Below, piece after piece: positions 1-6,252 of a DNA stretch of 50,165 nucleotides. The stretch spans positions 1 through 50,165 of the forward strand of contig JAFSVJ010000043.1 of NCBI GenBank assembly GCA_017445025.1, read 5' to 3'. The notes beneath the pieces were generated by a model, which was given only the letters and a program-made list of their open reading frames with translations, searched no databases and had not been told where the DNA came from. The DNA is from Abditibacteriota bacterium (GTDB taxonomy: Bacteria; Armatimonadota; UBA5829). Position 1 is the stretch's first letter. The number at the start of each line of letters is the position of its first letter. A program made the translations under genes and the position numbers.

Positions 1-1
1 A

Positions 2-163
2 GAGTATACCCAACAAATGGGAGTTAATCTGGCAGGAGTTGAGGTTATACTGGATCTTTTGAAGAAAATGGATAAGATGCAGGAAGACCATAAGGCGGAA
101 GTTGAAAGATTAAGAGGTATAATCACAAAGCAATCTGAGATGATAAGTAAAATAGCACGATAA
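2..163 (+). CDS. C-terminal fragment of a MerR/HspR-like transcriptional regulator
   Basis: An open frame enters from the left edge and ends at TAA 161-163, giving 53 residues. The segment TQQMGVNLAGVEVILDLL followed by a basic/acidic helix (KKMDKMQEDHKAEVERL) resembles the end of the MerR-type DNA-binding domain and the dimerisation coiled coil of HspR, the repressor of heat-shock dnaK operons, where 'LGVNLAGV' is a recognisable stretch. No dnaK or dnaJ is visible because the window starts inside the gene, so HspR is a family-level guess; another MerR member is possible. An intrinsic terminator overlaps the stop codon, so this is the last gene of its transcript. Confidence 0.6.
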   Translation, partial: EYTQQMGVNLAGVEVILDLLKKMDKMQEDHKAEVERLRGIITKQSEMISKIAR

Positions 164-190
164 TTTCGTGCTATTTTTATATTTTTTTTT
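150..190 (+). terminator. Intrinsic terminator of the MerR/HspR-like gene
   Basis: AAATAGCACGA (150-160) pairs perfectly with TCGTGCTATTT (166-176) around a 5-nt loop, followed by a T-rich run to 190. The left arm overlaps the end of the coding region. Confidence 0.85.
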
Positions 191-210
191 TCAAAGATAT
201 GTTTTAACCC

Positions 211-239
211 TTGACAAAACATATAAAAAGTGGTATAAT
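211..239 (+). promoter_or_regulatory. Strong sigma70-type promoter of pseudopilin 1
   Basis: TTGACA (211-216), a 17-bp spacer and an extended TGGTATAAT (-10 hexamer 234-239). The stretch GTTTTAACCCTTGACAAAA (201-219) is identical to the promoter of pseudopilin 5 at 37231-37249, and a T-tract lies just upstream. Confidence 0.85.
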
Positions 240-258
240 ATAGTTAGAGAAACATTTT

Positions 259-337
259 AATATGTAAATCTATTTTAGGTTGTAATTTAAAACACTTTGT
301 TTTAAATTATATTTTTTACATATTGTAGGTATACCTA
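259..337 (+). promoter_or_regulatory. Structured 5' leader of pseudopilin 1
   Basis: The roughly 130-nt untranslated leader can fold into a nested hairpin: AATATGTAAA (259-268) with TTTACATATT (315-324), enclosing TAATTTAAAACA (283-294) with TGTTTTAAATTA (298-309). A perfect 12-bp palindrome TAGGTATACCTA (326-337) follows directly and could be a protein-binding site. The Shine-Dalgarno AGGAGG lies at about 366-371. A regulatory role is inferred only from the structure. Confidence 0.5.
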
Positions 338-376
338 AGAAAATAGGATTTGCATATAAATTTTTAGGAGGATAAT

Positions 377-1021
377 ATGTTTTTCAAAAAAGGTTTTACC
401 CTAATAGAATTGTTGGTGGTTATAGCCATAATCGCCATTCTTGCCGCAATTCTATTCCCCGTATTTGCTCAGGCAAGAGAAAAGGCCAGACAGACTTCTT
501 GTTTGTCAAATCTAAAGCAATTGGGATTGGGATATATCCTATATGCTGACGATCACGACGATTACCCACCATATGCAGGTGACGGAACATGGCCCGGAGC
601 TTTCGGTAATTATAACGAAGGTATTACTTGGTCTTATGCCATTGTTCCTTATTTGAAAATCAGTGCACATGCATCAGGTCCTTTCAGATGCCCTTCTGCT
701 CCGAAAGGTCAATGGTCTTATACAGCTTCAGGTTATATTACAGGTAATGAAGCCGGAACAGGTCAATGTGCATACACTATGTCTCAATTACCGGAAACTT
801 TTGGAAATAATTGTTGGCTTTTAGTTGATGGTGGATTTTTCTTTGGTTACGGTCCTTATTGGTCACCTGACTATGTTCCTCTCTATGTTGCTCCAAGACA
901 TAACGGTAATTTGAATATAGCTTATTGGGATGGTCATGCAGGACATACCAAATGGGAAAACTTTATTAAACAAAACGGTGATTTCCCATGGCCTTCTTGG
1001 GGTGCCACAAAGTGTAGATAA
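377..1021 (+). CDS. Type II secretion/type IV pilin-like pseudopilin 1 (H-x9-DG type)
   Basis: A 214-residue protein. It begins with a short basic leader (MFFKKG), a prepilin peptidase cleavage site before FTLIE, and a hydrophobic helix through residue ~31 that anchors pseudopilins in the inner membrane and in the pseudopilus. The [22 protein letters not shown] segment continues the helix. The C-terminal head has [15 protein letters not shown], matching the H-x9-DG signature of DUF1559-like pseudopilins. It is preceded by a strong promoter and AGGAGG, and followed by its own terminator, so it is monocistronic. Four further pseudopilins occur in the window with different head domains. The substrate or partner is unknown; no secretion ATPase or secretin is nearby. 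Confidence 0.9.
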   Translation: MFFKKGFTLIELLVVIAIIAILAAILFPVFAQAREKARQTSCLSNLKQLGLGYILYADDHDDYPPYAGDGTWPGAFGNYNEGITWSYAIVPYLKISAHASGPFRCPSAPKGQWSYTASGYITGNEAGTGQCAYTMSQLPETFGNNCWLLVDGGFFFGYGPYWSPDYVPLYVAPRHNGNLNIAYWDGHAGHTKWENFIKQNGDFPWPSWGATKCR

Positions 1022-1030
1022 TTCAGTTAC

Positions 1031-1055
1031 GGGAGTTTTAATACTCCCTTTTTTT
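1031..1055 (+). terminator. Intrinsic terminator of pseudopilin 1
   Basis: GGGAGT (1031-1036) pairs with ACTCCC (1043-1048) around TTTAAT, followed by seven T residues. It starts 10 bp after the stop codon. Confidence 0.85.
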
Positions 1056-1133
1056 ATAATTCTATCCCTTAGTTATATACTTTGGCTGTTGGCAGAATTT
1101 ATTAGGCTTTTACCGTAAATTTGCATTCAGATA

Positions 1134-1190
1134 TCCATTCCCCCGTCATCTCTGCGAGATGCCACCCCCAAATCTGCGATTAGGGGGACA
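1134..1190 (+). repeat. Palindromic repeat, family A, copy 1
   Basis: TCCATTCCCCCGTCA, a CATCT/AGATG hairpin, GCCACCCCCAAATC, a second short palindrome and TAGGGGGACA. This is the full two-hairpin architecture of family A. A further hairpin (CCTTG...TATCAAGG) lies at about 1198-1217. Apart from these and the promoter at 1269-1297, I see nothing else in the 313-bp gap 1022-1334. Confidence 0.75.
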
Positions 1191-1268
1191 GAAGGGTCCT
1201 TGTGATATTTATCAAGGAGGGTTAGTGTATAGCTAAAGATTTTTGTCGCAATTTAATTGCTTTATTAT

Positions 1269-1297
1269 TTTACATAAAATAAAATAAATGATATAAT
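1269..1297 (+). promoter_or_regulatory. Probable promoter of the 1335-4802 gene
   Basis: TTTACA (1269-1274), a 17-bp spacer and TATAAT (1292-1297) with an upstream TG extension. Confidence 0.65.
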
Positions 1298-1334
1298 ATT
1301 AATGACTGATGAATAAAAAAGTTAGAGGATAACC

Positions 1335-4300
1335 ATGAAAAAAATACTGTTAACTTTATTGATTGTTTTAGCTTTGAGTATATTGGGGACTATCTTGTAT
1401 TCAAAAGATGAACCTAAATTTTATAAATCAAAGTCTGACACTTTTATTGTATCTGAATTTGAACAATTAACAGGTCGAGTAGAAGGTAATAATTATATTG
1501 CCGATAATGGTGGGGGACTTCCTTTAGGTCGTTTTCATATAATAAACGGCTCTTTTATGGTTCGTCCCGAAGGTGACCAAAACGTAGGTGGAAAGGGAGC
1601 TTTTGTTTATTCTTATCCCATTGATGAAGACGGAAACTTTACTATAGATGTTTCAGTCAAGAATGTGGGAACAGATGTGACCGGCGGTGACGGTGGTGCA
1701 TTATATTGTTTTAAACAAAATCAAAAAGACAGTAGCTTAAATAACAAACTGTTTTCTTTGATTCTTCCCATAAGCGGGGGAGATGATATTGCTAAAAATA
1801 AAATATCTCAAGATATGGCAAAAGGGGATATTCTTTATTTTGTTTGGATTGCGGGAATAGATGGTTTTGGAGATCAGTTTGAAGGAGTTTTGAATATAAA
1901 GAATAATGATGCAAAATCCCCACTTTATACAGATAGCGAAATACAACCTCTAAATGATTTTCTGTTCTACAAATCTATGACACAATCCCCAAAGATCAGT
2001 GACTTTACACCCCTTCCTCAAAGGGCAGAAGGGGAGACCTATTTTGCCGGAGAGGGTTATAGTTTACCTATAGTCACCTTTGATAAAACCAAGTATAACT
2101 TTATTGTGCGTCCCGAGGGAGACCAACTGCTTGAAGATAAAAAGGGTTCAATATTGGCGGTTTGGACTTGTCCCGAGAGCGGAAATTATGATTTATCTGT
2201 AGATATAGACAATATAGGCGTAGATATAAAAGGTGGTGACGGAGGATATTTTGCCCTATACAAAGCCACAGAAAAAAGTGAATATTTAACAGCATTGGTT
2301 TTTGGTTTCGGAATATATTTAAGTGAAAATGACAGAGTTATAAAATCCGGTGATAAAAAAGTTGTCAAACTGAAAAAGGGAGACAAATTAATATATAAAT
2401 GGTCGGCAAATATAGATGCTTACGGAGATAATTTTAAGACCTTGATTAAGATAGAAAAAACAGAAGAGGAAGGTGTGGAAATAGAAGATAAGGGTTTAGA
2501 GATATCTTTGGCAACTCTTCCTGAAATTAAAAAAGTATCACCTTTAAAAATACAAGACGGAATGTGGATGGGATGCGGTCTCCTTGACGGAAGTTTCAGA
2601 GATTTTTCTGTGGATTTATGGAGTAAGTATTTTGATAAATTAACTGTCACACCTGTGACTGATAACCCGGAAAATTTGGCATATAAAGATACAGATTATA
2701 TGGAATATTATAATTCCAAAGGCTTTCCTGTGGTGCCTCAATCCTGGGGACCCTCATATTTGTCATATCTTATCTTTAATAATGGTTTGGAATCTTTGTG
2801 GAACGGAAAATATTTAGGTCAAATGCAAATAGACGAAGTCTATCAAGACAGCAGAATTTCCTCTCACGATTTGGCTATGTATAGCAAGGCCTCATACAAA
2901 GCTTTCTCTCAATTTGTTCAAAGTGCTATGGAACACGGTGGTGCGGGAAGCGGATATTGTGATTTTACCTTTGGTTGGATGACCTACACAGATATGGGTT
3001 ATAATCCCGAAACCATAGATTATATGAGATTGTGTTTAAAGGGAAAGGATAAGGGTTTTTATGTCAATATGAACGGTAGCAAAAAGCTCATTAAGTTTAA
3101 AGATTATTGTGAATATTATTTTGGGGGAATGCCAAGCCCCTCGGATTTGCTATTAACCTCTTGGGATGACTATTACCCTGTGACGGAGGAAGAATATAAA
3201 AAGGCTTCAAATAAATTAGATTTTGATCAGAGGTTTATGCTTTATGATATGCTGACATCTTATTTGTGGTTATCTTTTAATAATATGTTAGGAGAAAAAG
3301 CCATAAAGGCGGGAGGTGGCTTTTCGTCTATGCCCAATCCTGAGTGGTTTAGGGGAAGTGAAGATTTTCTTTTCGGTGCCGGATTATCTAATGTTTTTGG
3401 AATATGGGAAGAGTTTTTCCAAAGCCCTCATTATTTGGACGGTGCATATAACCATTATCCCTATTTTAAAAATTCCACAAAGGGAACCAATGTGGGAGTA
3501 GTTATGGAGTGCGGTGGTGGAGGAAACGGAAATATATATTACTCCACCCCTAATGCTTTCTTAAATGCCTATGAATTGACCGCTTCTTGTGATGCTGACT
3601 ATATAGAAGGGGACTTTTGGCCCAATTATAACGGTGATTATAAAGATGCTCTCAAAAATCACGCTTTTGTAAACAGAATGAGAAATCTTTTAAGTTATGG
3701 TATGGGTTTTGATTTTGCTAAAAGCGATAAAGCAAAGAGAATCCCCGCAGATTTAACTGTAGTGTCTTCAAGAAGGCATATCAGAATATTTGATGAAGCT
3801 TGGCAACCTTGGAGTTGGTGTTTGGATACCAATGATTTTACTCCTGAGGAATGGTTAAATGAAAAGGGATATTCCTTTATGGGAATAAGCCAAGAGGGAA
3901 TGCCTTATATTTCCATCCCCCCGTCATCTGCTAAGGCAGATGCCACCCCCCAAGCCTTTCGGCTTAGGGGGACACATGGGAAAACTGTCCTTTGGGCTGC
4001 TGACAAAATAGTAAAGAGAAATTTTGATATTTTTCTTTCACAAATACAGAAAGGTGATATTCAAAACGGTATTTTAATGGCTCCCGCTTGCACAAAGGTT
4101 ATAACAGAAAAAATGGAAGTGAGGGATTTTGATAGTGTATATAAATCCTTGGGATTAAAACTTCAGAGTTCAGAATCAATTAATAATTACAAAACCGACG
4201 GTAAAGGTTTAGGTGTCACCTCTTTTGAAGAGATTTGGGACAGTGAAGGTGAAACAGTCAGATCTTACGGTGGCGTTCCCGTTATTAAAAAAATAAAATA

Positions 4301-4802
4301 CGGAGCAGGTAATCTATATATAATCTTAACCAAAGATACAGAGAAAGTCGGCTATACCGATTTTTTGAATAGTTTGGATATAAAACCTAATTGGTATTCT
4401 GAAGATGGTGCTGTTGCAAGAATATATACCAATGATAAGATGTTAATAGTAGGGGTTCAAGACAGTGTAGTAAGGGATCCCAATATTTTCGGAAAAGAGA
4501 GTGTAAAGGATACATTCCAATATATTCCTTATAAATCAGAAAAAGATTCCTCTGTGTATGTTCGTTTTGAGCCGGGCAAGGAAATAACAGTTTTCTCTTT
4601 CCCCATGGGTGAAACGGTAAAGGAAGTTTGTGATGAAACCGGCTATTTAAAACTATCCCTTGGCGGAGTTAATCATCAGTTGTTTTATTGTGTGGAAGAT
4701 GAGAGCCTTTTAGAGCCTGTAAAGAAAAACTTGGAAAAGTATAAAGAAGCAATGACTTTAGGCGGAAATATCCCCTTTAACCTTACAGAAAATTATTATT
4801 GA
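1335..4802 (+). CDS. Large secreted protein with tandem N-terminal domains, probably glycan-active; contains an in-frame palindromic repeat
   Basis: A 1155-residue protein starting after AGAGGA. It has an N-terminal hydrophobic signal or anchor (residues 1-21). Two related domains follow, recognisable by FMVRPEGDQ (about residue 74) and FIVRPEGDQ (about 256), each with a later GGDGG motif; they look like beta-sandwich binding domains. Residues ~400-1155 are homologous to nearly the whole protein at 6253-8628. Shared blocks include a WDDYYP/WYDYYP motif, GVVMECGGGGN/GVVLESGGGGN, and EGDFWPNYN/EGDFWPGLH. I do not recognise the family. The aromatic and acidic motifs, export signal and glycosidase-rich neighbourhood suggest a TIM-barrel-like glycoside hydrolase, but catalysis is inference. 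Residues ~860-880 are encoded by a family A palindromic repeat that the paralogue lacks. Confidence 0.8.
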   Translation: MKKILLTLLIVLALSILGTILYSKDEPKFYKSKSDTFIVSEFEQLTGRVEGNNYIADNGGGLPLGRFHIINGSFMVRPEGDQNVGGKGAFVYSYPIDEDGNFTIDVSVKNVGTDVTGGDGGALYCFKQNQKDSSLNNKLFSLILPISGGDDIAKNKISQDMAKGDILYFVWIAGIDGFGDQFEGVLNIKNNDAKSPLYTDSEIQPLNDFLFYKSMTQSPKISDFTPLPQRAEGETYFAGEGYSLPIVTFDKTKYNFIVRPEGDQLLEDKKGSILAVWTCPESGNYDLSVDIDNIGVDIKGGDGGYFALYKATEKSEYLTALVFGFGIYLSENDRVIKSGDKKVVKLKKGDKLIYKWSANIDAYGDNFKTLIKIEKTEEEGVEIEDKGLEISLATLPEIKKVSPLKIQDGMWMGCGLLDGSFRDFSVDLWSKYFDKLTVTPVTDNPENLAYKDTDYMEYYNSKGFPVVPQSWGPSYLSYLIFNNGLESLWNGKYLGQMQIDEVYQDSRISSHDLAMYSKASYKAFSQFVQSAMEHGGAGSGYCDFTFGWMTYTDMGYNPETIDYMRLCLKGKDKGFYVNMNGSKKLIKFKDYCEYYFGGMPSPSDLLLTSWDDYYPVTEEEYKKASNKLDFDQRFMLYDMLTSYLWLSFNNMLGEKAIKAGGGFSSMPNPEWFRGSEDFLFGAGLSNVFGIWEEFFQSPHYLDGAYNHYPYFKNSTKGTNVGVVMECGGGGNGNIYYSTPNAFLNAYELTASCDADYIEGDFWPNYNGDYKDALKNHAFVNRMRNLLSYGMGFDFAKSDKAKRIPADLTVVSSRRHIRIFDEAWQPWSWCLDTNDFTPEEWLNEKGYSFMGISQEGMPYISIPPSSAKADATPQAFRLRGTHGKTVLWAADKIVKRNFDIFLSQIQKGDIQNGILMAPACTKVITEKMEVRDFDSVYKSLGLKLQSSESINNYKTDGKGLGVTSFEEIWDSEGETVRSYGGVPVIKKIKYGAGNLYIILTKDTEKVGYTDFLNSLDIKPNWYSEDGAVARIYTNDKMLIVGVQDSVVRDPNIFGKESVKDTFQYIPYKSEKDSSVYVRFEPGKEITVFSFPMGETVKEVCDETGYLKLSLGGVNHQLFYCVEDESLLEPVKKNLEKYKEAMTLGGNIPFNLTENYY
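3913..3974 (+). repeat. Palindromic repeat, family A, copy 2, inserted in frame within a coding region
   Basis: CCATCCCCCCGTCA, hairpin CATCTGC/GCAGATG, GCCACCCCCCAAGCC, a loop, GGCTTAGGGGGACA. It lies inside the 1335-4802 gene and is read as SIPPSSAKADATPQ plus flanking residues. The paralogue at 6253-8628 aligns on both sides but has no counterpart for this segment. Confidence 0.85.
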
Positions 4803-4811
4803 TTTATAAAC

Positions 4812-4840
4812 TTGAAAAAACACTATAAATAGAGTATAAT
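4812..4840 (+). promoter_or_regulatory. Promoter of the DUF4434-type gene
   Basis: TTGAAA (4812-4817), a 17-bp spacer and TATAAT (4835-4840), about 85 bp before the start codon. Confidence 0.7.
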
Positions 4841-4925
4841 TTAAGTGGGGCATTTGTGTTTCAAATCATTTGTGATTTGGATTATTATGTAATAAATAAA
4901 TAGTAAAAAAAATTTTGGAGACATT

Positions 4926-5855
4926 ATGAAAATTATAGGAACTTTTCTAGATGAAATCAGTTGTGATATTCCACATCAAAATTGGGGCCCGGCTGAATGG
5001 GATAAAGATTTTGCCGCTATGAAAGCAGTGGGAATAGAAGAAGTTATTTTGATCAGATGCGGATTTTTAAAACAAATTGCATTTCCTTCAAAGGTTTTAA
5101 TGGCTGAAGAGGGTTGTTTTGAACCCTATTACGATTATCCGGAAATGTTTTTAACCCTTGCCGATAAGCATAATATGAAGTTTTATTTTTCTACTTATGA
5201 AAGTTGCAATTATTGGCTTAAAGGTAATTATAAAAAAGAAATAGATATATCAAAAAGAGTTTGCGAAGAAGCTTGGGCTAAATACGGTCACCACAAATCT
5301 TTTGCCGGCTGGTATGTGACCAACGAGGTGAGCAAAAAAGTTCACGGAATTATTGATCTTTTCGCCGAATTGGGTAAGTTTTTAAAAGATCTCTCCGGTG
5401 GTCTGCCTGTAATGATAAGCCCATATATTGAGGGAAAGAAAGCAGTTCCTTCCAATGAAAGTGTTTTGAACAATGATGAAGGTATTTCTATAGAAGAGCA
5501 TTACAAAGAGTGGGACGAGATTATGTCCGGCATAAAGGGAGCTGTTGATATAGTTGCTTTTCAGGATGGTCATGTGGATTTTGAAGAGCTTTATGATTTT
5601 CTTGTTGCCAATAAAGAAATAGCGGATAAATACGGAATAGAGTGCAGAACCAATTCCGAGAGTTTTGACAGAGATATGCCTATAAAGTTTTTACCTATAA
5701 AGTGGGATAAATTATGGTATAAATTAAAAGCTGCAGAAAGAGCGGGATACGAAAAGGCCATTACCTTTGAATTCAGTCATTTTATGAGTCCCAATTCTAT
5801 GTATCTTTCTGCCGGTCATTTATATAACAGATATAAGGAATATATTAATAAATAA
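4926..5855 (+). CDS. DUF4434/DUF5109-type TIM-barrel glycoside hydrolase-like protein
   Basis: A 309-residue protein with a TTTTGGAG ribosome-binding site. The opening GTFLDEISCDIPHQNWGP, then WDKDFAAMKAVGIEEVILIRCG, SKVLM, and YGHHKSFAGWYVTNEVS matches the DUF4434/DUF5109 family, which is found in glycan-utilisation loci and is predicted to form a TIM-barrel hydrolase. WYVTNEV (about residue 135-141) is placed where GH-A-type barrels carry a catalytic Glu. There is no signal peptide, so it is probably cytoplasmic, unlike its neighbours on either side. It has its own promoter. Substrate unknown; function is inferred from family and context. Confidence 0.7.
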   Translation: MKIIGTFLDEISCDIPHQNWGPAEWDKDFAAMKAVGIEEVILIRCGFLKQIAFPSKVLMAEEGCFEPYYDYPEMFLTLADKHNMKFYFSTYESCNYWLKGNYKKEIDISKRVCEEAWAKYGHHKSFAGWYVTNEVSKKVHGIIDLFAELGKFLKDLSGGLPVMISPYIEGKKAVPSNESVLNNDEGISIEEHYKEWDEIMSGIKGAVDIVAFQDGHVDFEELYDFLVANKEIADKYGIECRTNSESFDRDMPIKFLPIKWDKLWYKLKAAERAGYEKAITFEFSHFMSPNSMYLSAGHLYNRYKEYINK

Positions 5856-5880
5856 TGGGGAAAGCTTATTATCCCTTTCG

Positions 5881-6095
5881 CTGCCCCCTAAGTCTCAGCG
5901 GTTAGATTCACCCTCCTTAAAAGAAAATTTGCAAATCTGCAAATTTTCTTTTAAGAACCCATTCCCAAAAAATCTAAGATTTTTCGGGAGCCCTTGGGTC
6001 ACCCACCCACCCTGACCATTCGCAAAGCGAACGGTGGGTGGTCAGGAGTAAAATTTGCAAAACTGCGAATTTTACGATAGAAGCTTAACAATCTA
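5881..6095 (+). repeat. Composite array of covarying hairpins, copy 1
   Basis: Four hairpins in fixed order inside the 397-bp gap 5856-6252. The first is a perfect 18-bp stem from CTTAAAAG...TTTGCA and its complement. Then come ATTCCC-AAAAAATC/GATTTTT-CGGGAG (a family B unit), a GTTCGC/GCGAAC-type stem in GGTGGGTGGTCAGG, and GTAAAATT..AATTTTAC before GATAGAAGC. The same order recurs on the minus strand at 46705-46902 with different stem sequences. I see no gene in this gap. Confidence 0.8.
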
Positions 6096-6197
6096 ACAGA
6101 GCAACCTAAGAGACTTGTGAACCGGTTTTATGATTTGTTATTTGGGAGATGGGCGCTTGCGGAGCTTTGCTGGACCGGGGAAAATTTACCTTTAAAC

Positions 6198-6226
6198 TTG
6201 AAAAAAATCCTAAAAAAGTTTATAAT
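6198..6226 (+). promoter_or_regulatory. Promoter of the 6253-8628 gene
   Basis: TTGAAA (6198-6203), a 17-bp spacer and TATAAT (6221-6226), with AAGGAG just before the start codon. Confidence 0.75.
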
Positions 6227-6252
6227 AATTTTGTAAGCAAAAAGGAGTTTTT

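Noticed and set aside
930..1118. A 62-codon plus-strand frame overlapping the end of pseudopilin 1
   Set aside because: It runs through the pseudopilin terminator and has no ribosome-binding site or family similarity.
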